Virus record (IMG/VR): IMGVR_UViG_3300009151_000440
Coordinates: 1-22,295 of that record
Direction: 5' to 3' (one strand)
DNA: 22,295 bases
Source: a virus
In this document: positions 15,931-22,295 of the stretch, piece after piece
Layout: the number at the start of each line of letters is the position of its first letter
Numbering within the stretch: position 1 is the stretch's first letter
Translations under genes and position numbers: made by a program
The notes under the pieces: generated by a model
What the model was told of the DNA's origin: nothing
Seen by the model: only the letters and a program-made list of their open reading frames with translations
Databases searched by the model: none

Positions 15931-16380
15931 ATGCCAAACGTAATTGGTAAAGAAAATTTACCTACGATTGAGACCGTAGGTGTCTCTGACCTAGAGAGTA
16001 TGTTCCATGAGTATGTACATCTCAAGAAGAACATTGATGATCTATCTAAGCGTCAGGATGAAATCAAAAAAGAACTAATGTCATTTGTAGACGCTAATGG
16101 TCTTGAAGATGACAAGGGCCACAAGTGGTACGACATGCAGTCTTATGGGGGATACGCCGGTATGCAGAAACAGCGTCGTGTATCTCAGTCATTAGATGAA
16201 ACTGCTGCTCACGATATCCTACGGGAAAAAGGCTTGTCAGCACGTTGCTTTGAACTAAAGCCTGTACTTAATCAGGACGAAGTTATGGCTTGTCTTTCCG
16301 AAGGTTTGCTAACGGAAGACGATATCGATACGATGTTCCCTAAGAAAATTACAAACGCTTTCGTTCTTACAAAGGAATAA
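15931..16380 (+). CDS. Conserved phage protein of unknown function
   Basis: A 149-residue protein. It has a helical, possibly coiled-coil middle (YVHLKKNIDDLSKRQDEIKKELMSF), then DDKGHKWYDMQSYG and QKQRRVSQSLDETAAHDILREKGLSARC, ending LTEDDIDTMFPKKITNAFVLTKE. I recognise this pattern (a 'DE.GH.w' strand followed by 'R.RRVS.SLDE..A..iL.ekGL') as a conserved phage family near DNA polymerase genes, without known function. AGGAGG at 15921-15926 precedes the ATG at 15931. No catalytic motif is visible. Neighbours are the ribbon-helix-helix gene and the tiny zinc-finger gene. A replication accessory role would fit the context but is not shown. Confidence 0.65.
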   Translation: MPNVIGKENLPTIETVGVSDLESMFHEYVHLKKNIDDLSKRQDEIKKELMSFVDANGLEDDKGHKWYDMQSYGGYAGMQKQRRVSQSLDETAAHDILREKGLSARCFELKPVLNQDEVMACLSEGLLTEDDIDTMFPKKITNAFVLTKE

Positions 16381-16381
16381 T

Positions 16382-16498
16382 ATGTCGTACATGAAACGGT
16401 ATATGGAAGACAATTTGCATATCTGCTGGGATTGCGATAAAACATTTACAGAGTTGCTAGATTTTATAGCGCACCGGGAGGCAAATCATGGCAAGTGA
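16382..16498 (+). CDS. Single C2H2 zinc-finger mini-protein
   Basis: A 38-residue protein that is almost nothing but one classical zinc finger: C15-x2-C18-x3-F22-x5-F28-x2-H31-x4-H36, with both hydrophobic core positions filled. A basic N-terminus (MKRY) and a GK end complete it. AAGGA at 16372-16376 lies five bases before the ATG, and the ATG follows the previous stop by one base. The last 11 bases overlap the start of the next gene. Small C2H2-like fingers are scattered through phage genomes and often go unannotated; they may bind DNA, RNA or a host protein. Function unknown; the fold is well supported by the spacing. Confidence 0.65.
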   Translation: MSYMKRYMEDNLHICWDCDKTFTELLDFIAHREANHGK

Positions 16499-16646
16499 CC
16501 TAACTGAGGAACGTTTACTAGAGTTAGTATCGCAGGGCCTACGGGCTTGGGATCCATTATTGTTTGCCCGTACAGAAGATAGTATAGGTGCCGCATTTAT
16601 AGCTATCGACGTTTTTAAGAAAGCTATGGAAGGCCTAATTAAGTAA
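16488..16646 (+). CDS. Small hypothetical protein
   Basis: A 52-residue helical, acidic-to-neutral protein (MASDLTEERLLELVSQGLRAWDPLLFARTE, then AFIAIDVFKKAMEGLIK) that I do not recognise. GGGAGG at 16477-16482 provides a good ribosome binding site, and it overlaps genes at both ends (11 bases with the zinc finger gene, TAATG with the MerR-like gene), which argues that it is translated. It may be a protein-interaction module; nothing further can be said. Confidence 0.55.
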   Translation: MASDLTEERLLELVSQGLRAWDPLLFARTEDSIGAAFIAIDVFKKAMEGLIK

Positions 16647-17122
16647 TGAGTACAGACCCATTTGAGGATATCTTCGGAGTCCCCGGTGAGTTTTACCCAG
16701 GTTCTAAAAAAAAGCGCCGTCCAGTAAATCCAGAAACAGAACGTAAGAAGCAAGAAAAGCAAGAACGTGAGGGCTGGGATTCAAAACCCCAAGTAAAGAC
16801 ATTATCTAATGGTAATGTTGTAGAACTTTACAGTGCCGGCACTCTTGCGCTAGCATTAGGGAGGCCCTTAGTGACTGTTCGTTTGTGGGAACGCAAAGGA
16901 TACATTCCTAAGGCCCCCTATCGCTTACGCTCCATGATAGTAAATGGAGAAAAGAAACCGGGGTGGCGGATGTATAGCCGTGCTATGATAGAAAGTATAT
17001 TAACAAGCTTTCGATCCAGAGGACTTGAAGAAGCCCCTCGGATTGACTGGAATCGGTATCCAGACTTATCATTAGAAATATATGATAGCTGGAAACAGAT
17101 TCATAGCCAAGAAACTGAATAA
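16646..17122 (+). CDS. MerR-like winged-helix DNA-binding protein
   Basis: A 158-residue protein. After a charged, probably disordered lysine/arginine/glutamate tail (residues ~20-48), residues ~62-118 form an excisionase/MerR-like winged helix: YSAGTLALALGRPLVTVRLWERKGYIPKAPYR, a wing with KKPGWRMYS, and RAMIESILTSF. The W-E-R-K-G-x-I-P phrase is the family hallmark. Such proteins act as small regulators, excisionases or structural accessory proteins. No integrase is in view, so excision is not implied. Start ATG overlaps the previous stop (TAATG). It precedes the single-strand binding protein gene and may regulate or organise DNA in the replication region. Confidence 0.7.
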   Translation: MSTDPFEDIFGVPGEFYPGSKKKRRPVNPETERKKQEKQEREGWDSKPQVKTLSNGNVVELYSAGTLALALGRPLVTVRLWERKGYIPKAPYRLRSMIVNGEKKPGWRMYSRAMIESILTSFRSRGLEEAPRIDWNRYPDLSLEIYDSWKQIHSQETE

Positions 17123-17161
17123 CCAAAACGCCATATGGCCATAACTAAGGAAACAAATAAC

Positions 17162-17842
17162 ATGAACGCACGTAACACCAATATCAATTCATATCTAGAC
17201 GACGAAGAAGAGACCATCACTCCTGATGCAATCTTTGAAGACGAAGATGAAAATGAAGTAGCCGATCGCTCTTCTGTAATTCAAGTAGGCTGGTCTGCAG
17301 CACGTAAGGTACAGGAAAAGGTTAGTCGCCAGTACGCAACCGACTTCAAGTTTGAAGAAGACGTACAGTTGATTAAGTTCCTTTCACCAGAACCAATGAT
17401 TTTTTCACAGCACTGGGTAAACCGTACTGGTAAGAAGTCATTCGTTTGCTTAGGCACATCAGAGTGCCCACTATGCCGTACAGGTAACAAAGCAGACAAT
17501 AAGTTTGCTTTCTCAGTTGTTAACCTCATGGACGAAGATGCAACAGTTCAACTTATGACTGTTGGCTTGCGTCTTTGTGGTCAACTAGAAAAGTTAAATA
17601 ACGATCCAAAGACAGGTCCTCTAGACCGCATGTATTGGGCGGTTAGCAAGTCAGGTCAGGGTACCAAGACTAGCTATTCAATCATGCCGGTTAAGGAACG
17701 CGACCTTCCAGAAGATTGGGATCTTGACGTAGCGGAAACTGCTAAGGTAGTCGCAGCATTAGCACCTCTAGGTGTTGATTCTTTGCGTATGTCTACTAAG
17801 GCAGAGCTTGCGGAAATCGCACGCGAACTTCCAGAAGACTAA
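17162..17842 (+). CDS. Single-stranded DNA-binding protein (gp32-like)
   Basis: A 226-residue protein resembling actinophage gp32-type SSB. Centre: VQLIKFLSPEPMIFSQHW, then a putative zinc site FVCLGTSECPLCRTGNK with C96, C102 and C105, then the strand KFAFSVVNLMDEDATVQL, and WAVSKSGQGTKTSYSIMPV. The N-terminus (YLDDEEETITPDAIFEDEDENE) is very acidic; in most SSBs the acidic protein-interaction tail is C-terminal, where here there is only the short ARELPED. I begin at ATG 17162 because TAAGGA lies ten bases before it; ATG 17135 has no binding site. A strong hairpin follows the stop. It would coat the lagging strand and recruit polymerase and recombinase. Confidence 0.75.
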   Translation: MNARNTNINSYLDDEEETITPDAIFEDEDENEVADRSSVIQVGWSAARKVQEKVSRQYATDFKFEEDVQLIKFLSPEPMIFSQHWVNRTGKKSFVCLGTSECPLCRTGNKADNKFAFSVVNLMDEDATVQLMTVGLRLCGQLEKLNNDPKTGPLDRMYWAVSKSGQGTKTSYSIMPVKERDLPEDWDLDVAETAKVVAALAPLGVDSLRMSTKAELAEIARELPED

Positions 17843-17853
17843 GATACCCATTT

Positions 17854-17899
17854 AGTAGGGGGCGGGTCTTACCCCTCCTAGGCTTAGCCCCCTACTTTT
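17854..17899 (+). terminator. Strong rho-independent-type terminator after ssb
   Basis: A perfect 10-base stem: 17854-17863 (AGTAGGGGGC) pairs with 17887-17896 (GCCCCCTACT), followed by TTTTA (17896-17900). The loop contains a second small hairpin GGGT-CTT-ACCC at 17864-17874 and a CCTAGG palindrome. It starts 11 bases after the SSB stop codon and ends before the polymerase ribosome binding site. It is the only large structured gap in the replication half. Transcription of the polymerase gene must pass it or restart after it, suggesting a way to make SSB more abundant than polymerase. Confidence 0.75.
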
Positions 17900-17914
17900 A
17901 CTTTGGAGCGCACT

Positions 17915-19894
17915 ATGAATATTATTTTAACCACTGAACAACTTTATGAAGTCGCACAACATTACTCACAATTAACTGAGTTTGTTTTTGACGTTGAAAC
18001 CTCTGGCCCACATCGTGGAGATCCTCGACAGAATGCTGTTGTATGGATTGCACTTGCTTGTGATGACCGCACAGATGTTATTCCTATGGGTCACCCTAAT
18101 GGTGAGTATGTACGCACCGATTACCCATTACTACCCTCCGCTAAAATTCGTCAAGCAAAAGGTTTAGGCCTACGTCCACAGGACTACAGCAAAGACGAAA
18201 AGAAAGCAACAAAAGTATTTACCGATGCCCCAGAGCAACTAACCGCCGGGGAAGTCTTTAAAGCTTTGAAGCCTATCTTTATGAGTAATATTACTAAAGT
18301 AGGCCACAATGTTAAGTTCGACCTACAAAGTATTGCTAAGTACATTGGTGGGTTACCTACACCTAATTATGGCTGCACACTTATCGCGTCTTTTATTCTT
18401 GATAACCAGAATCGAATTAATGGCTTGGGTCTTGACGACTGCCTTAAACGTGAATTTGGATATGAGATGGTCAAGGGTGTCGGTAAAGAAATTGAAGCAC
18501 ATAGCTTTGAGGATGTTGCTACCTACGCAGGTCTTGATGCTGAGTGGACATGGAAGCTTTGGAAACAACTGTCATCAAAGATAGATGCCATAAAGCTGAA
18601 TAAACTTTTTGCTCTAGAGATGGACGTACTAGAAGTTATCTGCAACATGGAATTACGTGGCGCAGACATTGATGTATCTGCATTGTCTCAACTTAAAAAG
18701 GATCTAGAAAACCAGCTAGAAGAATGTAAAGCTGAGATATATGTTGCTGCGGGCAAAGCCTTTAATCTTAATAGTGTTAAAGAAAAGCAAGAACTTCTTT
18801 ATACTTCTAAAAAACTTGGCGGCCGTGGACTTAAACCTAAGGTAGCAACTACTAATGGTCAGAAGAGGATTGATTCAGGGGAGCCTACTAGTGTTTCGGA
18901 CTTCTCAGTATCAGAGCAGGCTTTAAATATATTTGCCGGCAAGGATGCTGTAGTAGATGGTTTGATTAAATACTCAGACCTAAACAAGTTGCTTACTACA
19001 TACGTAATTCCATACTTGGGTGGAGATATTACTCGTACTCTTGCTGGTAAAAGCAAGGTCGTATCAAAGAAAGCCCTGCTTCTTGACGGTAGGGTCCACA
19101 CTGACTTTGTACAATACGGTACAGAGACTGGTCGATTCTCCAGTCGTAATCCGAATCTTCAGAATGTACCTGCTCCCCACACCTCAAATGGTAAAGCTAT
19201 CCGCAATTTATTTGTAGCACCAGAAGGGTGCTCTTTAATTGTTGCTGACTATTCTCAGATTGAGCCACGTATTATTGCGTCATTCTCGCAAGATCGAATT
19301 ATGACTTCGTCTTACTTAGACGGCGGGGATATCTACACAACCGTAGGTGAGACTATGGGAGTTAACCGCAAGGCAGGTAAGGTACTTGTACTAGCTATGG
19401 CATACGGCGTAGGTCCGGACAAGATTGCTGATCAGATTGGTTGCACTCTTACAGAAGCCAAAGAGCTTTTAGAAAACTTTAGTAAGAAATTTGCGTCTAT
19501 TGAACGGTATAAGCGTTCGGTTATTGCGACTAGTCGTAACCAAACGCCAGTTCCATACGCTACAACCTTGCTAAAGCGCCGGCGTTATCTGCCCGATCTT
19601 AGGTCTAAAGAGATCTGGAAGAGGGCTCGGGCAGAACGCCAGGCGTTCAACACCGTTATCCAAGGATCTGCAGCAGATATTATCAAAGTTGCAATGGTCC
19701 GGGCATACGATATGATTCCAGAAGAGGCTAACTTGATACTCACAGTTCACGATGAATTGGTCACCGTTGCCCCTACAAACTTGGCTGAAGAAACTGCTGA
19801 AGCCATTCGAAATGCTATGGAGGGCATTAACGTGTTAAATATTCCACTTTTGGCAGATGTCAAAACCGTACAACGTTGGGGTGAAGCTAAATAA
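17915..19894 (+). CDS. Family A DNA polymerase with 3'-5' exonuclease
   Basis: A 659-residue PolA-type polymerase, of the size usual for phage enzymes without the 5'-3' exonuclease. Exonuclease: Exo I FDVET (D26, E28), Exo II VGHNVKFD (D136), Exo III YAGLD (Y204, D208). Polymerase: motif A VADYSQIEPR (D445), motif B RKAGKVLVLAMAYG (R485, K489, Y497, G498), motif C LTVHDELV (H612, D613, E614). The residue matching E. coli F762 is L493. I start at ATG 17915, with GGAG at 17905-17908; an in-frame TTG at 17903 would overlap that site. It is the replicative polymerase, working with the helicase, primase and SSB encoded upstream. It overlaps the next gene in TAATG. Confidence 0.95.
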   Translation: MNIILTTEQLYEVAQHYSQLTEFVFDVETSGPHRGDPRQNAVVWIALACDDRTDVIPMGHPNGEYVRTDYPLLPSAKIRQAKGLGLRPQDYSKDEKKATKVFTDAPEQLTAGEVFKALKPIFMSNITKVGHNVKFDLQSIAKYIGGLPTPNYGCTLIASFILDNQNRINGLGLDDCLKREFGYEMVKGVGKEIEAHSFEDVATYAGLDAEWTWKLWKQLSSKIDAIKLNKLFALEMDVLEVICNMELRGADIDVSALSQLKKDLENQLEECKAEIYVAAGKAFNLNSVKEKQELLYTSKKLGGRGLKPKVATTNGQKRIDSGEPTSVSDFSVSEQALNIFAGKDAVVDGLIKYSDLNKLLTTYVIPYLGGDITRTLAGKSKVVSKKALLLDGRVHTDFVQYGTETGRFSSRNPNLQNVPAPHTSNGKAIRNLFVAPEGCSLIVADYSQIEPRIIASFSQDRIMTSSYLDGGDIYTTVGETMGVNRKAGKVLVLAMAYGVGPDKIADQIGCTLTEAKELLENFSKKFASIERYKRSVIATSRNQTPVPYATTLLKRRRYLPDLRSKEIWKRARAERQAFNTVIQGSAADIIKVAMVRAYDMIPEEANLILTVHDELVTVAPTNLAEETAEAIRNAMEGINVLNIPLLADVKTVQRWGEAK

Positions 19895-20319
19895 TGTTTT
19901 TTAATAAAAAGAAGCAAAATAAAAAACCTCACATTACAGCGCTATCTGCTAAAGCGCAGATGCGAAAGATAATATATGATTCAGGTTGCAAGTTCCCAGA
20001 AGAAGTAGCAATTATGATGGGGCTGGGAACAGTCTCTGATGATGTGGCTGAAATGGAAACAGAGGCTAGTGACCGTCGCGTCCAGCGTCTAGATCCTATA
20101 TTAAGCATCATAGAGACTAGTGCAATGGTTGCTGCACAAGTTAGTGCAATGTCTTTTGTACGCAGTGAGATAGAGGATGGCGAAACTCTCCCAGCAGAAG
20201 AAGTAATAGTTGCTCTTACTCAAATGTTTAAGATTGTATCAATTGCGTCAGCTATTTCTTGTATGTCAACTTTAATTGATTTAGGACTAGTTACGGAAGG
20301 ATATGAATATGGCGAGTGA
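19894..20319 (+). CDS. Unknown protein next to DNA polymerase
   Basis: A 141-residue protein. The N-terminus is lysine-rich (FFNKKKQNKKP), then two helical parts: KAQMRKIIYDSGCKFPEEVAIMMGLG, and LDPILSIIETSAMVAAQVSAMSFVRSEI / VIVALTQMFKIVSIASAISCMSTLIDLGLV. The long hydrophobic, alanine/serine/methionine-rich helices are amphipathic, probably a helical bundle and not membrane segments. No catalytic motif is recognisable. It starts with TAATG overlap on the polymerase stop and overlaps the zinc-ribbon gene by 11 bases, so it is translated as part of the polymerase operon. An accessory role is inferred from this position only. Confidence 0.65.
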   Translation: MFFNKKKQNKKPHITALSAKAQMRKIIYDSGCKFPEEVAIMMGLGTVSDDVAEMETEASDRRVQRLDPILSIIETSAMVAAQVSAMSFVRSEIEDGETLPAEEVIVALTQMFKIVSIASAISCMSTLIDLGLVTEGYEYGE

Positions 20320-20701
20320 TTGGTGGTCTCGAAAATTACAAGGAGAAGAAATTTCCACTACCCGTCCTAGTGCACCAACAGGACCAATACCAACTGTACG
20401 TTATGTTCCCGAGGGTAATGTAACCGCTACTCCAGTTAGGTACGATGCTAATGAAGATCAGTTAGTTACAAAGGCAAAGAGCGCACGTATGGATGATCGT
20501 TGCCCAGAATGTGTTTCAGGAAACTATTTTGCCCCTACCGGTACGCAAATGAAGCGCTGTTACGATTGCGGCTATCCCCTGGTACAATCAGGTAGTGGGG
20601 GTGGACTTCCTTCAGATAGTTCGGGTCCAGCTACTCCCGCTAAGCAAACCTCTAAAGGTAATAACTTTAACCCTAACGTAATTGTAGACAGGATCGGATA
20701 A
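20309..20701 (+). CDS. Zinc-ribbon protein
   Basis: A 130-residue protein beginning MASDWWSRKL, a tryptophan/arginine motif found at the start of several phage zinc-ribbon proteins. After a proline-rich, disordered stretch (RPSAPTGPIPTVRYVPEG) comes a four-cysteine zinc ribbon: C65/C68 (CPEC) and C84/C87 (CYDCGYP). The tail is glycine/serine/threonine-rich and disordered, ending in NNFNPNVIVDRIG. I begin at ATG 20309, seven bases after GGAAGGA (20295-20301); ATG 20303 is too close to that site. The gene overlaps the preceding one by 11 bases and the RecA gene in TAATG. Its function is unknown; a single-strand or protein adaptor in the replisome is plausible. Confidence 0.7.
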   Translation: MASDWWSRKLQGEEISTTRPSAPTGPIPTVRYVPEGNVTATPVRYDANEDQLVTKAKSARMDDRCPECVSGNYFAPTGTQMKRCYDCGYPLVQSGSGGGLPSDSSGPATPAKQTSKGNNFNPNVIVDRIG

Positions 20702-21765
20702 TGATGACACTAAACGCAGAGATACTAAAGATCGCGGCACTTCTTAATAAAAAGATGGGTCCTGGTACCGTAATTAAAGCTAGTGAAGCGCAGTTACCTA
20801 CGCGCATTACTACAGGTTCGCTAACCTTAGATGTTGTACTTGGTGGTGGCTGGCCTGTAAATCAGTGGACTGAAATTATCGGTGAAGCGTCTAATGGTAA
20901 GACTGCTATTGCACTCAAGACTGTTGCGGCAAATCAGGCTAAGAATCCAGACTTTACAACCGTGTGGATTGCTGCAGAGCCTTTTGACGTAGGTTATGCA
21001 CAAATGTGTGGTATCGATACTGACCGTGTTTTTGTAGTATCTACTAACATCATGGAAGAGGCTTACGAAGCAGCTATTCAGTTCTGTGAGTCTAAAGCTG
21101 TTGACCTTATTATTATTGATTCTCTTCCTGCTCTAGTTCCTACAGCAGAAGACGATAAGAACATGGATGAAATGACCGTAGGTCGTGGTGCCCTTCTTAC
21201 TAATAAGTTTTTCCGCAAGGTGGCAAAGGCTACTAAGCGTTCTCTAGTTGAGAATGAGCGCGGGATTACTTGCCTATTGATCAACCAGTTCCGTATGAAG
21301 ATTGGCGTAATGCATGGAGATCCTCGTACTACACCTGGTGGTCTAGGCAAGGACTATGCCATGGCTATTCGCGTAGAAGTAAAGCGCGATGACTGGCTAG
21401 AAGTAGGTGTCGGAGAAGGCAAACGCCGTTGTGGCCAGACTATCCGTGTACGTACTATTAAGAACAAAACCTTTCCACCGCAGCAAACTGCGTATCTAGA
21501 TTTCTGGTTTGCTGATGGGGGTCCATTAAATGCTGGCTCCTATGACTCTGCTAAAGAGATTATTTCTCTATCTATTATCAATGGAATTGTAGAACGTCGT
21601 GGTGGATGGCTATACTATGAAGATCGAAAGTGGCAAGGCGCCGCTAACATGTTGGAGTCAATCCGTGAGGAACTTGACCTCAAAGATGCACTAACTAAGG
21701 AAGTAATGGATACTCTCCGTACTTCACCGCTTATCAAAATAGAGGAAGAAGAAGATGGTAATTAG
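20701..21765 (+). CDS. RecA-like recombinase
   Basis: A 354-residue RecA/UvsX-type protein, close in length to bacterial RecA. Walker A GEASNGKT (residues 61-68), catalytic-glutamate segment AAEPFD (E93), Walker B LIIIDSLPALVP (D140), and the L2 region LLINQFRMKIGVMHGDPRTTPGG with Q196 in the position of E. coli Q194. Downstream, RVEVKRDDWLE and TIRVRTIKNKTFPP match the end of the core; the C-terminal domain is short and ends in an acidic tail (IKIEEEEDGN), as in RecA. Starts in TAATG overlap with the zinc-ribbon gene; a second in-frame ATG follows directly. It would pair strands for recombination-dependent replication and repair, alongside the SNF2 protein and the resolvase encoded downstream. 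Confidence 0.9.
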   Translation: MMTLNAEILKIAALLNKKMGPGTVIKASEAQLPTRITTGSLTLDVVLGGGWPVNQWTEIIGEASNGKTAIALKTVAANQAKNPDFTTVWIAAEPFDVGYAQMCGIDTDRVFVVSTNIMEEAYEAAIQFCESKAVDLIIIDSLPALVPTAEDDKNMDEMTVGRGALLTNKFFRKVAKATKRSLVENERGITCLLINQFRMKIGVMHGDPRTTPGGLGKDYAMAIRVEVKRDDWLEVGVGEGKRRCGQTIRVRTIKNKTFPPQQTAYLDFWFADGGPLNAGSYDSAKEIISLSIINGIVERRGGWLYYEDRKWQGAANMLESIREELDLKDALTKEVMDTLRTSPLIKIEEEEDGN

Positions 21766-22171
21766 TAGATTAACAGGCCTACAGGCCTACAGCCATATGA
21801 AGAAGCTTATGGTTAACCACGTCTCAGGTGTTCAGGGTCGTTGCCATGCAACTTGCCAAAATGCATGGGGCTTGCCAGTAAAGTACGCCAGCGCAATTGA
21901 TGCTTGGAACCATATTCCAGCAAAAGCAAAGAACACAGATCCAAGCAAGGCTCCAATTGGTGCCCCACACTTCTTTGACGGAGGTCACTACGGTCACGTG
22001 GTTATTCAGTCAGATAAGAAGGGAATTGTAATTGGAACAGACGCTCCAGTAGCAGACTATGTTGGCGAAGTACATTTAGATTGGTTCTCTAAGAACTGGG
22101 GTAAGAAGTACCTTGGCTGGGCATCTGTCTACAATGACGAGGCACTACAGCTTAAGGACATGCCTAAGTAA
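21755..22171 (+). CDS. CHAP/NlpC-P60-like putative cell-wall peptidase
   Basis: A 138-residue protein. Its body looks like the papain-fold domain seen at the N-terminus of many actinophage endolysins: a cysteine motif (GRCHATCQNAWG, with C30 or C34 as possible nucleophile), SAIDAWNHIP, PSKAPIGAPHFFDGG, HYGHVVIQ (H81 as likely base), a turn IGTDAPVADYVGEVHLDWFSKNWGKKYLGWASV. It has no signal peptide, membrane segment or cell-wall-binding domain. GAGGA at 21742-21746 precedes ATG 21755, which overlaps the recA end by 11 bases. An endolysin lying directly after recA and away from the membrane-protein genes would be odd; it might be a non-lytic peptidase or an early factor. Similarity is by pattern, not by search. 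Confidence 0.6.
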   Translation: MVISRLTGLQAYSHMKKLMVNHVSGVQGRCHATCQNAWGLPVKYASAIDAWNHIPAKAKNTDPSKAPIGAPHFFDGGHYGHVVIQSDKKGIVIGTDAPVADYVGEVHLDWFSKNWGKKYLGWASVYNDEALQLKDMPK

Positions 22172-22295
22172 TGAAATCAGAAGGTCAAAAGCAGTCTCTA
22201 AAGCACGAAAAGCGTTTAGAGAAAGCCCTCGGAGGCCAGCGCTCTGCTGGCTCCGGGGCCTTCTGGTCTCGTAAGGGTGATGTAAGGACTAATGA
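22171..22295 (+). CDS. Holliday-junction resolvase/nuclease-like protein (3' partial)
   Basis: Only the first 41 codons are in the window. They read KSEGQKQSLKHEKRL, then GGQRSAGSGAFWSRKGDVRTN, a start shared by phage PDDEXK-type Holliday junction resolvases and similar nucleases: helix with basic residues, then S-G-A-F/W and a G-D-V-R strand in which D is probably a metal ligand. The ATG overlaps the previous stop in TAATG. The rest of the catalytic core (D/E-x-K) lies beyond the right edge, so the family is likely but not proved. Neighbour RecA supports recombination work. Confidence 0.5.
   Translation, partial: MKSEGQKQSLKHEKRLEKALGGQRSAGSGAFWSRKGDVRTN

Noticed and set aside
21078-21350. 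90-codon antisense frame in recA
   Set aside because: Covered fully by conserved RecA motifs on the + strand; no start signals.
22211-22263. GCCAGC/GCTGGC hairpin near the window end
   Set aside because: Lies in the conserved coding start of the nuclease-like gene, six pairs only; likely a codon effect.
1-22295. tRNA genes, CRISPR arrays, integrase, attachment sites or insertion sequences
   Set aside because: Looked for and not seen; the coding strand is nearly continuous and no regularly spaced repeats or terminal inverted repeats with transposase were found.

Overview
The window is a piece of a tailed-phage genome, or a prophage very close to one. Every supported gene is on the + strand and coding is nearly gapless. 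The tail genes imply a contractile-tail (myovirus-type) virion: a gp5-like OB-fold segment fused to a fibre, a gp25-like wedge protein, a baseplate-J/gp6-like protein and a tail-protein-I-like domain. A WhiB-family iron-sulfur regulator, essentially an actinobacterial and actinophage family, points to an actinobacterial host. Codon use is AT-leaning, which fits low-GC aquatic actinobacteria better than Streptomyces or Mycobacterium; this host guess is inference. No integrase, tRNA, CRISPR array or insertion sequence was found.

Layout. (1) 1-9067 is the baseplate/fibre module: a 5'-truncated OB-fold/beta-helix fibre protein, gp25-like protein, baseplate J, a small trimer-like fibre-associated protein, a one-pass membrane/coiled-coil protein, and a 1276-residue adsorption protein with a tail-protein-I domain and four jelly-roll-like modules. 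(2) 9081-9359 encodes a three-helix membrane protein at the module border (holin candidate). (3) 9378-17842 is the replication module: winged-helix initiator-like protein, DnaC-type loader, SWIM zinc finger, unknown protein, DnaB-type helicase, WhiB, DnaG-type primase, SNF2 ATPase, ribbon-helix-helix mini-protein, conserved unknown, single C2H2 zinc-finger mini-protein, small unknown, MerR-like DNA-binding protein and a gp32-like single-strand binding protein. A strong hairpin terminator follows at 17854-17899. (4) 17915-22295 continues with family A DNA polymerase, an unknown, a zinc-ribbon protein, RecA, a CHAP/NlpC-like cell-wall hydrolase candidate, and the start of a likely Holliday-junction-resolvase/nuclease gene cut by the window end.

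How it works together. Initiator, loader, helicase, primase, SSB and polymerase make a nearly complete phage replisome. The order initiator, loader, helicase resembles the lambda O/P logic, and the initiator gene carries a dense palindrome/heptamer cluster that could be the origin. SNF2, RecA and the terminal nuclease form a recombination/repair set. Genes are tightly coupled: eight junctions use TAATG stop-start overlaps and one uses ATGA.

Best second looks: the origin-like cluster inside the initiator gene, a leucine at the E. coli Pol I F762 position of the polymerase, WhiB embedded in the replisome operon, a 38-residue C2H2 zinc-finger protein, a hydrophobic peptide nested out of frame behind a strong ribosome binding site, and a composition island in the first fibre gene. 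No wholly new multi-gene system could be demonstrated from the sequence alone.
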